Notes under the pieces: model-generated
The model's input: the letters and a program-made list of their open reading frames with translations, nothing else
What the model was told of the DNA's origin: nothing
The model's database searches: none
In this document: piece by piece, positions 34,446 through 44,214 of the stretch
How positions within the stretch are numbered: the first letter of the stretch is position 1
Layout: every line of letters begins with the position of its first letter
Made by a program: the position numbers and the translations under genes
DNA from: Hsuehochloa calcarea
Taxonomy: Eukaryota > Streptophyta > Magnoliopsida > Poales > Poaceae
NCBI GenBank assembly: GCA_036346395.1
Contig: CM070604.1
Span: 5,317,904 to 5,381,903, forward strand
Reading direction: 5' to 3'
DNA length: 64,000 bases

Positions 34446-34796
34446 TATTTGCAAATGTGTTTTGCAAATAGCCGAGGATCATGCATTCAATCTTTGTAGC
34501 ATGGGACTATACTTTGCAAATGTGTTTTGCAAATGGTTGAAGTCCATGCACTTTAGTCTTATGGCATGATGCTGTTATTTGCGAATGTGTTTCGCAAATA
34601 GTTGATGCTCATGTTTGATTTCTTGTAGCATGCGACTTAAGTTTGCAAATGTGTTTTGCAAATGGTGTAAGTCCATGTACCTTTTCCTTGTGGTATGATT
34701 TCAAAAGTTGGCAAATGTGTTTTGCAACTTGTTGGGAATCTTGCTTGTGATCCTTGTTGGCATGGCTTATCAATTGGCAAATGTGTTTTGCAATTG
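34446..34796. repeat. Six hairpins with loop TGTGT and covarying arms (array 3)
   Basis: Arms TATTTGCAAA/TTTGCAAATA (34,446-34,470), TTTGCAAA twice (34,513-34,533), TATTTGCGAA/TTCGCAAATA (34,576-34,600; both arms changed together), TTTGCAAA twice (34,642-34,662), AAGTTGGCAAA/TTTGCAACTT (34,705-34,730) and CAATTGGCAAA/TTTGCAATTG (34,771-34,796), the last two with a one-base bulge. The loop is TGTGT in all six. Repeat spacing is about 63-69 bases. Confidence 0.92.
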
Positions 34797-34837
34797 AAGT
34801 TGTTGAAAAAGCCATTGCTGTTTTCAATCAGGATAAT

Positions 34838-35230
34838 CGAAAGTTCCGGTGGCTTAACGGCGGAAGTTCCGCAGGCCGGACGGTCTGATTTCCAGCGGCT
34901 CGTTTTTTCCAGAGAGCATCCGGTTTAGGGACTTAGCCGATTTTCGAAGTGCGGAAGTTCCGGCATGTTACGAGCGGAACTTCCGATTATCGGTTGCTCA
35001 AAATTCGGTGTTCGTTTTTTTCTAGAGAAGCACCATTTTGGGGACTTAGCCAAAATTTGATGTCGCGTAGTTCCGCTATGTGTTGAGCGGAACTTCCGAA
35101 GATCGGAACTTCCGCAACTTGGTTGGCGGTAGTTCAAGACTTAAATAAACGGCTAGTTTCTCGTCGACATAGCCGTTCTTTGTGCTTTTCTCTCTCATGC
35201 GGTAGTTCCGCCTTTGCATGGCGGAACTTT
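34838..35230. repeat. GGAAGTTCC / GGAACTTCC palindrome cluster upstream of the LTR TATA box
   Basis: About ten copies, including the perfect GCGGAAGTTCCGC (34,861-34,873), GCGGAACTTCCG (34,974; 35,088) and TCGGAACTTCCGC (35,104). They lie 50-450 bases upstream of the TATA box, where subfamily A carries CGGTA-type palindromes and the Copia element at 39.9 kb carries CGGTCCGACCG. Confidence 0.85.
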
Positions 35231-36059
35231 CGATTTCCCGATTTTTGGGGTTTATCTCCCAACGGCTAGTTTTTGTGTGTGGGCTATATATAGCCACCTT
35301 GGCCGTTGGGAGAGGTTCTTTGGTGCTATTGTTAAGTGATATACTCTTTCTTTGAGCTAAGAGCAAGCCTCTATTCTCTTTTGTGCATGTGTTGCACTTG
35401 GTGAGATTAGAGAGTAAACTCTAAGTGCATGTGTTGCCTTAGGTAGTGGATTGTGTATCCACGTGAGCGTTGACACTTGATTAGTTCAAGTGAAAGTTGG
35501 TTTGTTACTCTTGGTGTTTGCAGACACCTAGGCGGCGTGGAGGCGTCGTCTTGTGGTGATCTTCTCGGGAAGCTTGTGAGAAGACCCGACGGGTTGTGAG
35601 TGGTTTGGTGCTCACCATCTCCGGAGTGGAGAAAGAGCAACCATAGTTGAGTGAGGTGTTGGTTCGGTTAGTAACCGGTCCAAGTGTTTGGATTTACCTC
35701 GGAGGTGTTGGCTTAATTAGTGGAGCCGGTCCAATTTGTTTGGGCTAACCTCAACGTGGATTAGGGGAGACCGGCAAGCCTCCGAACACCACGGTAAAAC
35801 ATAATCGTGTCATCTTGTTTTTACTTGTGCTTTACTTTGAGCAATTTACATTCTTGCTTTAATTGCTTATATATCTTGTATGATTGCTCATATTGTATTG
35901 TGTTCATATTGTCGGTGCACTTAGTTGAGCCTAGTTGATTTAGGTTTTAATTGAGCAAAACCGATTCGCTATTAGCTTCCGCATTTACTATTGGTTTAGC
36001 GCGAAAGATTTTTAAAACCACCTATTCACCCCCCTCTAGTCGGCCACCTCGATCTTACA

Positions 36060-36440
36060 CAAATCTAGTGAAATTTTCTAACAACAAAACCAGATCCCAT
36101 GTAGATCTGTGGTACATGCAAGTTGAACAAGTTCACGGCAAGAAATTTTCATCCACTACTATCCATGTCAGAGATAACATTCACTAGTTCACAGCAAGAA
36201 CCTCTACTACATGTGAGAAAAACAACCATAGCACAAATCTACATGGGAGGTTCGACAAGGCTAGTGAAATTTTCAAACACCGAAACCAGATCCAATGTGG
36301 TACATGCAAATTGAACAATTCACAACAAGAAATTTTCATCCACTAGTTCACAGCAAGAACCTCTACTACACGTCAGAAAAACATCCATAGCTCAGATCTA
36401 CATGGGAGGTTCGACAAAGGTAGTGAAATTTCCTAACACC
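36060..36440. repeat. Tandem repeat of about 160 bp, interrupted by the LTR element
   Basis: The phrases 'ccatag', 'acatgggaggtt-gacaa' and 'agtgaaatttt' recur near 36,226 and 36,386, and an earlier copy lies at 33,210-33,250 on the other side of the LTR element. The insertion therefore split a pre-existing array. Confidence 0.7.
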
Positions 36441-37864
36441 AAAACCAAATCTAGGCCAAGGCTACCATGAAAATCTTCCAAAGTGAACAACAAAAACAAA
36501 CTACCATAAACCAAGGCCGGATCTCGGCCATATCTACACGAGTCCACACCTAGAAAGCAAATACTTCAAAGAAGATACCCATCATCTACAACGAAAGGCC
36601 CTACATGGGGGGGGAGGAACATGCAAGGAGGAGAGAGGAAACCGTACCTTCCTTAGAAGGGCAACCCGCCAAACCACCGTCTGCCCGACTTACCTTCGTG
36701 CTCAGTGGACGAGGGATGGCGAGAGGTATGCATGCATGGTTCCAATGTCTAGATCTGGGAGCGAGGGAGAGCGAGCGGTGAGGGGAGCGAGGTGCGTCGC
36801 GCGAGGGAGAGGAGGAGATGGAGAGCGAGGTGAGGGGAGCGAGCAGTGAGGGGTGTGAGGTCCCCGAGATGCAACATGGTAACCCTAATGCTAGGTTTGC
36901 ACGCGTGGATTCAAGCTCTGCAACCCGAGGTTGAGCGCGCCTGCATCCTTGTGGACCGGCTCACGAGCAAAGGCCAATCATCTTGTTTCCCTCGGACTAG
37001 GCCCAGGAGCAACTTTTGCACAAACTCAGCCAGGCCAAATAATGCATTCAGGCAACCAAACATCCAAATTCTTACATCAGATGGTGCAAGCCAAGCCTAT
37101 GCAGGCAACCAAACATGCCCATAGTGTTCTAACACGGTTGTATCTTAGAATTTGGGTGCCCTATGCTAAACTTAAAGTTAGGCACTGCAGTTTAGAAAGG
37201 ACAATTACCAAATAAAAAAATATTTCATTTAAAATTTGACCATAAGTTAGGTCTGGTTCCTTTTTGCTTACACTTTCATAACTAGATTAACCTCCATAAT
37301 GTAAAAGACATGACTAAAAACTAGAATAACACCCAAATGTGCAAATACAAGAAAGAACAACAATAGTAGACATGAAAAATTTAGTAACAAAATTAAGTTT
37401 GAGGCTTCTAGTTTGGCAATGCCAAGTGGATACAAATAGGTCTACAAAACTAGTTGTTGTGGTATATATAGTCCCGTATGCATACAAAATTACAAATTAG
37501 TTGAGTTCACAAAGAAACACGCAATGAATAATGAGCATAGAGTGGGTTGATTCATATGAATAGTAGTTGTGTGGTAGCAAAAGGAGAATGAAGAGAACGA
37601 TATGGAGGTTGGGATAGTGGTAGACATCAGGAGGGAGTTCTTAGGAACAAGGAATAGAACAGCTTGCTTAACTCTATCTCATACTAAGATCAACTATAGA
37701 GCATTATTTTTTCTTGAGATACTAACAACTAGTAATTGAACATTAGATAAAAATCGAAGGCCCTTAAATTTTGGGGGCCCTATGCGGTTGAGCACTTCAC
37801 TCGTGCCCCTCGTACGAGCCTATGTACTACCATGTCTTATGCATAGGGTCATTGGGGTCATATA
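36441..37864. other. No recognisable gene
   Basis: GAGCGAGG-rich stretch (36,750-36,850), then AT-rich sequence. Two copies of 'gccctatgc' occur (37,158 and 37,776). No coding evidence. Confidence 0.45.
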
Positions 37865-38070
37865 TAGGGCTGGAAACGAGCCAAGCTCGCCCAAGATCGG
37901 TTGAAAAGGGGGCTCAACTTGGCTCATTTTGGGAACGAGCCAGGAGGTAGGCTCGGAATCAAGCTTGAGCTGACTTGCAAGCCCTCACGAGCCAAGCAAT
38001 TGATTAGCCCGAAGCTTGCTCGAGGTGGCTTGCGAGCCCTTGGCTCGGTGGCTCAGCTCGGCTCGAGTGA
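37865..38070. mobile_element. hAT-like transposon end with GAGCC/GGCTC subterminal repeats
   Basis: TAGGGCTGGAAACGAGCC at 37,865 looks like a plant hAT terminus. It is followed by many copies of GAGCC, AAGCTTG and GGCTCG in both orientations, as in hAT subterminal regions. The matching right terminus (CCAGCCCTA) is not found, so this is probably a truncated copy. Confidence 0.5.
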
Positions 38071-38465
38071 ATGTAGAAACAAAGCCAGAAGGATGAAATG
38101 CAGAACATACCATATATCACAATATCCTTGCAGAACAGGGGCATCCAATTAAGTGTTCAATGTAATACGACATCATACGATCGATTTTGCAAACAAGACA
38201 TAAAAATATCCAAGAGTCCAAATTAATAGTTCAAACTACAAACCACATGACGAAAATAATTTAACGGGTCATGTTTAACTGTTCATGCTTAACACTTAAT
38301 CTCTAATTAAGAGTTCCAACTTCTAATTCATAAATAGACTTCACAGTTTACAAAAGGTCTTGTATTATAGAAAGGCCACCAAACAAAATGTCCTCTTGTC
38401 AACATGTCGTGACATCGTATTGTCATCCAAAGCATCCAATGAGCCTACAATACACAATTAGACAA

Positions 38466-39081
38466 TCAGAATGGATTTAAAAATAAGCCTCCATGCAACA
38501 ATTTACAAGTCGCCCGTTCAAAGAACATGAGGCCACGCTGCATGTCTTGGGGTGCGAAGACAAGCGCAAGGCTAACGATGAAGTAGGCCTCCAGGTTGCC
38601 AGCGCTGGCCAGGTGGTTGACGACGGCTAGGTAGCGCTCGTTGTCCTGCCACTTCATCGCCTCCTCCCACTCCAACGCCACGCGCCTCCCCACGGCGCGC
38701 TCCTTGGACGCCTTGGACATGGCTTTGCAACTAAAATTCAAGACAATGAGAATCTTAATACAAGAAGTACTCCATAAAAATATATTAAAAGATCAAATTA
38801 ATGTTGTTGTTGCTAGTCAAATTCAGTTTAGAACTGCATACTAGATTTGATACGCTACAGTCATCTTTAGAAACTGACTCTGAACAAAAATCGAACAGAA
38901 TATTGACCCCTTCAGACCTATCAAAAACAAAAGAACATAATACATACGTGGCTCATAGGCTGTAGACGTTAGCAATGGGCTGAGGAGAGCTCGCGACCAC
39001 GAGGCCGACGATGTGGACGATGACATCGTGAGGAAAAGCGACGGCGATCGCCGACCTCCTCGCCTTGGTCCTTGCCGTCAT
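38466..39081 (-). pseudogene. F-box protein gene fragment (grass F-box with Sel1/TPR-like region), disabled
   Basis: Exon 1 (38,948-39,081) begins MTARTKARRS and contains the F-box start FPHDVIVHIVGLVVASSPQP. The intron 38,731-38,947 has GTATGT...TTTTAG ends. Exon 2 (38,466-38,730) reads CKAMSKASKERAVGRRVALE, WQDNERYLAVVNHLASAGNL, EAYFIVSLALVFAPQDMQRG and FFERA. F-box proteins are substrate receptors of SCF ubiquitin ligases. An in-frame TGA lies just before the splice junction, where family members commonly have Trp, and homology ends after FFERA, so the gene is truncated and non-functional. CACTA subterminal repeats start 150 bases upstream. Confidence 0.7.
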
Positions 39082-39230
39082 GCTCCGCGTGCTCACTATG
39101 GTATACGTATTCAATAAGATGCGTGCTCACCATGGTGCGCGATGATCATTCTTTTAAAATGTCGAAGAGACGCATTGTAACGTCGGCGCACGAGACGAAG
39201 AGCGTATCGTGCGGAAGCCGAAAGATTGAA

Positions 39231-39315
39231 TTGTCACAGATGGTCATATTTAAAAACCGTCTGTGATGTTTGTAATCACAGACGATTCTTATTAAAAACC
39301 ATCTGTTATGAGCCC
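39231..39315. mobile_element. CACTA subterminal repeats, left block
   Basis: Three to four units of TCACAGA-GGTC/TTAAAAACCGTCTGTGAT in both orientations, the same family as at 20.7-21.9 and 49.1-49.4 kb. No CACTA terminus is found on the left. Together with the right end at 49,420 this may be one element split by the Copia insertion at 39,919. Confidence 0.6.
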
Positions 39316-39918
39316 TCCAGCTTGAGTTGTAAACATAGAAAAATGAGCGTCAACTTTATTTATGATAAACAATTCCCAAAAAAACAGTGATACTTTGGTT
39401 ACCAACGATTTATTAGCAGCAGAAATTCCAATAAATCCTATCCGTCGAACTTCCGTCTTTATTCGTTAATTTAATCTTGCCACAAGTTGTTAAGCCTATA
39501 AATAACCATCAAAAGGGCGCGCAAAACTAAGAAAAAACACTCACAAACTTTTCAACTTTTCTTACTTCTATTTTTTTCTTGAAGTTCTCATCTCCCTACC
39601 CTTCTAGTTAGTAAGACAAAATTCACAAAGCAATTTGACTTTTCGACCAACATGCATGGAAGATCAAAATCCATTGATGATCGATTGACTACTTCAATTT
39701 AGGTGATCGAAAAGTCAATTTGGTCTATGGATTTGAAGTCTTCAAGAAATTGGTAGAAGATAATATCCCTACGATTAGGTGAGCACTTCACTGTCTATGA
39801 TGTGTAACTTCGATCTATCAATCACGTGAAGTACTTCTGCATTCTTTTGTTGATCGGAACTTACATGTCCAGACAGTGAAGTTACACATGATATAGAACA
39901 AGGTGCCTACTGGATTAC
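39316..39918 (+). promoter_or_regulatory. Probable internal CACTA sequence with a TATA box (39,496-39,504)
   Basis: CTATAAATA is followed by an AT-rich stretch resembling a plant 5' leader and no long open frame before the Copia insertion. Short inverted phrases (GACTTTTCGACC and GATCGAAAAGTC, 39,638-39,715) occur. Assignment to a CACTA gene promoter is inferred only from its position next to the subterminal repeats. Confidence 0.35.
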
Positions 39919-41768
39919 TGTTGGACCGAAAAGGCGACTAGAGGGGGGGGTGAATAGGAGCACGCTCACTTTTTCATAAATTATAAATTGTGGATTTCAT
40001 GGGGATATGCTCCAGATCTTAGGATGATGTGACAATTGGCAATGGCGTTTACGGTTTGTCGTTTCCCGCGTTTTCGACAAAGCTACTGTTTTTACAGTCG
40101 AGGCGGTCCGACCGGTCCTTGCACGGCGGTCCGACCGGTCCCAAATCGGTCGGACCGGCCATGTGGGGCGGTCAGACCGGCGATGACCAAAAGTGATCAA
40201 AATAAGCTGGGCCAAAAATAGGTGTTGTAGGCAAGTGAGGGGATCCCAATGCACTTGGTCTCATAATTTTGGAGTCTCGATGAAGAAGTTCTATTGGTTT
40301 AAGTTTCGAAGGTTTGAATTTGGGAGGTTGAATTTGGCTAAGTCCCAAGGGGCGATCCGAGCCGCACGAGGAGCGGTCCGACCGCCATGGGCGGTCCGAC
40401 CGCTCACCTGGAGGGGTCGACCGGTTTCTACTTGAGCGTCGGCCAACCGTGGCGATGTTGTTTTGTTAGGTCAAAGTCATTGGTTTCATGGCATATGATT
40501 TGCATGATGCATGTTTTGACTAACATGGGTCAAGTTGTGAAGAACTTGTTCCCGATTCGTGTTTTCTTATGCGTGGTTGTGCGGTAGCTTGGTGGTCAAC
40601 GACGGTCAGCGGCAAGGAGAATCGGGACTAGACTTGAAGAGTTGAGGTCGAGCGATCGGCGATGCGGGTGGGGTCAACGACTCAAGCGTGACACAAGATG
40701 GACAATGGTGACCTATTGGCAAATCCATGGCGCATGGTGAAGCGGTTTAGGTCAAAAGGTTAAAGACGGCGCTTGCGGCGTGCGTATGTGACCCGTTTGT
40801 TAGTGGGCCTTAACGGAGCCCAATTAAGTCAAACCCTAAGAGTTTTAGGCCTCCACTATAAATAGGAGGAGATGGTGGTTGCACCTCTCGCTCTCTCGCC
40901 TTTTATGTTTCAAAACCCTAATTGTCTTTAGGGAGTTGAGGTGGAGGCTAGGGCTCTTGATGGTTTGTGGTGAATTTCGTGATCCTTGATTGTCTCTCGA
41001 TCCATGATGGTGTGGATGTAATCCACTTCAATCACGAAATCAATCTATGCAAGGTTTGCTTGAGATAAGTCTCTTTTCGTTCTTGCTTTCAATTTGGTGA
41101 TTTTAGGGCTTTCTTTGATCCGCGAGTTTGTGATTGATTCTTTCACGTGAATTAGCTTGCTGTGATATGTGTGAATCTATCTAGCATCATCTTGATCATC
41201 AATCTCTCACGAACAAGCTTTAGGATCAAGTTTTCGTTCTTGCCCTGTTTTAGACCTTCATTAATCAATTGACAATTGCTCAAGATCGTTCCAAGAATTA
41301 TCATAATATTTGATTGGAATAGGTCCCCAATAGCATATAGAAGGTGTGTGCAAAGTTTCATAAAGATTGGAGTTGAGAATCAAAGTTTCACCTAATTGCA
41401 ACCGTCATCGGTGATTTTCTTCATTGCGGATCGGTTCGAGTCGGCGGTCGACCGCCCATCATCACCGGTCGGACCGATTTTGAGCGGTCCGACCGCCAAG
41501 ACTACGCCGGTCGGATCGCCCGCAATCGGTCCGACCGGTTGAGTACAACGGTCGACCGCCTGTCTTTGTGAGTCTTGGTAATCTTAGTTGATTTTGTTTT
41601 ATTGCTTAGGGGTATAATTGGATTCAATACTAGTCTTCCATTTGTCTTGGTATATTGATCTTCATAGCTTTCTAATAGCTCTTGGAGTGAAATTGTATTG
41701 AGTTCATAATTTGTGAAAAAGTGAGCGTGCTCCTATTCACCCCCTCTAGTCGCCTTTGCGGTCCAACA
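39919..41768 (+). mobile_element. 5' LTR of Copia element C, with about 66-bp terminal inverted repeats
   Basis: The LTR starts TGTTGGACCGAAAAGGCGAC and ends GCGGTCCAACA, followed by a primer site. Its first ~66 bases and last ~66 bases are inverted copies of one another, with two substitutions and a three-base length difference in the G run: both read TGTTGGACCG, then AAGGCGACTAGAGGGGG, GTGAATAGGAGCACGCTC and ACTTTTTCA. LTRs normally have only a few inverted bases. TATA box CACTATAAATAGG near 40,853. Length 1,850 bases. Confidence 0.88.
40103..40434. repeat. CGGTCCGACCG / GGTCGGACCG palindrome cluster in Copia C LTR
   Basis: About eight copies in two groups (40,103-40,182 and 40,373-40,434), with a further group at 41,438-41,565 in the same LTR. 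Most are perfect or near-perfect palindromes. They are also present in the inverted LTR copy (48,570-48,900) and, in degenerate form, inside the internal region near 43,943-44,010. Confidence 0.85.
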
Positions 41769-41770
41769 AG

Positions 41771-41783
41771 TGGTATCGAGCGG
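41771..41783 (+). other. Primer-binding site of Copia C
   Basis: TGGTATCGAGCGG two bases after the LTR resembles the TGGTATCAGAGC site of Copia elements with one base missing. Confidence 0.8.
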
Positions 41784-41824
41784 TTAGTTCAATCTTGATC
41801 TTAACCGGTCACCGAACTTTGACG

Positions 41825-43640
41825 ATGGATAAGTTTTCTACTAAACCGCATATCTTGATGGGCACGACTATGCCTATTGGAAGAATCGTATGCGCGTCTT
41901 TCTTGAGAGCGAGGACAAGCTATTTGGGATGTTGTTAGAGGCCATTGGTTATTCCCGAAATTGCTACACACGCTACGCAATTCTTTTGGCTAACAACAAT
42001 AAGGCTAAGAATCTTTTATATGGTGCACTTGGTAGACAAGAATATGATCGAATTTGTAATCTTTCAATGCGCATGAAATTTGGAACACTCTCGAAACATA
42101 TCATGAGGTTCGTCCCAAATCAAAAAGGTGCGCCAAGCTGTTTACAAGCGTGAATACAATAAATTCGAGATGCGTCTGGAGAGAGCATCGATGATATTTT
42201 CATCGCTTTAATAAAGTAATTAATCAAATGAAAGTCGTTGATATTGAATATTCTCAATCTGAAAATGCCACCCATCTCTTGGCCGCAATCAACACCAAGG
42301 AGTGGGAGATGAAAGCTCTTGCTATAGAGGAAAATGTTGATCTTTCAAGTCTTACTTTAGAATTGCTTTATAGTAAACTCAAGACTCATGAAATTAAAAG
42401 AGTTGATCATCCCAAGAAAGATAATTTAGCTTTGGTAGCGGATCCTCTCAAAAGGCTTTTGATGACTCTTTTGAATCTTCTTACGGATTTTTATTTGCTT
42501 GTTTATCTGCTATTCATGAAGAGGAACTTGAAAGTATTCTGAAACAGAGTTAGCTCTTCTAGCTAAAAATTCACACGGGCCTACAATAATGTGAGAAACA
42601 AAAGAGAGGTGGTCCTGACATGCTATGAATGTGGTGAGCTCAATCATATCAGGCAAATTGCCCCAAGTGAAAGGTAAGAACAATCATAAGGAAGGAAAGC
42701 CGACTTGGAAGAAGCCTCCTTTCAACAAATCAAGGTATGAGGCTAATAAGCTTGTGAAGGTGCTCATCGGGTCCTTGCCGCTTTTGAGGATCAATCCTTG
42801 AGCGATGTGGATCTTTGGGAGTGAGGAGGACAAGGAGGATGAGATCCTCAAAGCAAAAAGAAAGGGAAGGCCAAAGACTTCAGCGGCATGTGCTTCATGG
42901 TGACAGATGACATTGATGATGATGAGGTATCTTTTACTTATGATGAGCTTTACGCTAAATATGATTCTATAGTTGAGCAATTGCTTAGTCAAGATGAAGC
43001 GCTAGAATTTGTTATGACAAAAATAAGAAATTAGAGTCAAAGATTAACAAACTGAAAGTAGAGCTTAAAAATGCTAAGACTCTTGAACTCGATGAATGTT
43101 TATCTTGTCATGCTATGCACTCGAAATTACTAAGTTACAAACCGCTCATAATATTTACGTACAACAACTTGAGAATGCTAGATCTGAATCGAATGAAATT
43201 AAAAGTGCTCCTTGTGAAAAATGTTTAGAATCTAGTAAATTGATTGCTTTTGATGTGTTTGAATCTAGCCCTTGCACTTCATGTTTAGAAAAGGAACGTG
43301 AAATCAAAGATATCTTAGAAGTCGCTAGAGTCAAATATGCTAAGCTTAAGGACAATATTGAAAATACTACTTGTGCTTCATGTTCCGCTTTTAAGCTTGA
43401 AATTGCTTCGTATAAGGAGAAATCTATGAATAAAACTTGTGATGCTTGTGTTAACTTGAGAAAGAAAATGCTTACCTTCATGATACATTAGAAATTTTCT
43501 AAAGGTAAGAAACAATTAAACATGATTCTTGACAAGTCTAAAACTCCTTATAAGAAGCAAGGTTTAGGATTCAATTCTTTTCAAGACAATTCAAACCCAA
43601 AAGTCATTCAAGTCTTGGAAAAGGCTTAATTGAATTCAAA
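41825..43640 (+). pseudogene. gag of Copia C, frameshifted
   Basis: The start MDKFSTKPHI is followed in shifted frames by YAYWKNRMRVFLESEDK, AKNLLYGALGRQEYDRICNL, MKVVDIEYSQSENATHLLAA and LLYSKLKTHEIKR, all typical of plant Copia gag. A zinc knuckle remnant CYECGELNHI lies near 42,617. A downstream coiled-coil segment (43,096-43,491) contains repeated CEKCLESS, CTSCLEKE, CASCSAF and CDACVNL, a regular CxxC spacing seen in large gag proteins of this lineage. At least four frame breaks are present. Confidence 0.82.
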
Positions 43641-44214
43641 ACCCAACCTCGCAAAAATATCTTTTAAATCTGCGTGTTTTGCCCAACCTTGTATTAATTC
43701 AAATAGTGCTTCTTCTAGTGGTACCAAGTACCATTGCACTTATTGCAAAAAGGTGGACATTTGATTGAATTACATTGGTGTAGGTTGAAAAATGATAGAA
43801 AAATTTTGATAGAATTTCATTCATGCAACCTAGAGCTTCTATGAGACATGGTAACATTGAAAAGAATAAACACGGATTAGGATTTTTCTCTCATGCAAAT
43901 CATTATGTTTCTAGATATCCTAATTCTAATGTTTATCGATCGGGCGGTCGACCATTGGTGGTCACCGGCTCGACGTTTTGGTCGCCGATCGGCCAAGATA
44001 ACGCCGGCCGACCCCATGGACGATTTAAGTCTCATGTTAATTTAAACATTGCTCATAACCGAATGTTAGATGAAATCAAGGATAGTACTTGGTTTGTATA
44101 CTCCTTGCGGACGTGTGTCTCAATCTTGGATTCCTAAATCTTGTTTATCTAACCCAGATTTGAGACACATCGTTCTTTTGTTCCTTGATTTTCGGATTAC
44201 CGCGGAAGGGGAAG

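Larger units (their letters stand above)
33256..36059 (+). mobile_element. Copia-type LTR element (subfamily B) reduced to a near-solo LTR, duplication CAAAT
   Basis: CAAAT flanks both ends (33,251-33,255 and 36,060-36,064). The element starts TGAAAGATC and ends GATCTTACA. LTR start sequence occurs twice: at 33,256 and at 33,814 (shared phrase 'tatgagttaatgg'). Between them lies an internal 3' region with 'tttagggggagtttt' (about 33,522) and a polypurine tract before 33,814. So a short piece of the 5' LTR, a short internal remnant and a full 3' LTR (33,814-36,059, 2.25 kb) remain after a large internal deletion. It sits inside a tandem repeat that continues on both sides. TATA box at 35,284-35,292. 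Confidence 0.8.
31614..37122. mobile_element. Possible DNA transposon with imperfect inverted ends, tentative
   Basis: GGGGTGTTTTTGGTTGCATG at the left and, on the minus strand, GGGCATGTTTGGTTGCCTGC at the right are imperfect inverted repeats. The interior holds repeats, the decayed reading frame at 32,720-33,005 and a later LTR insertion. No clear target duplication is seen (flanks TAG and ATA), so this grouping is a suggestion only. Confidence 0.3.
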
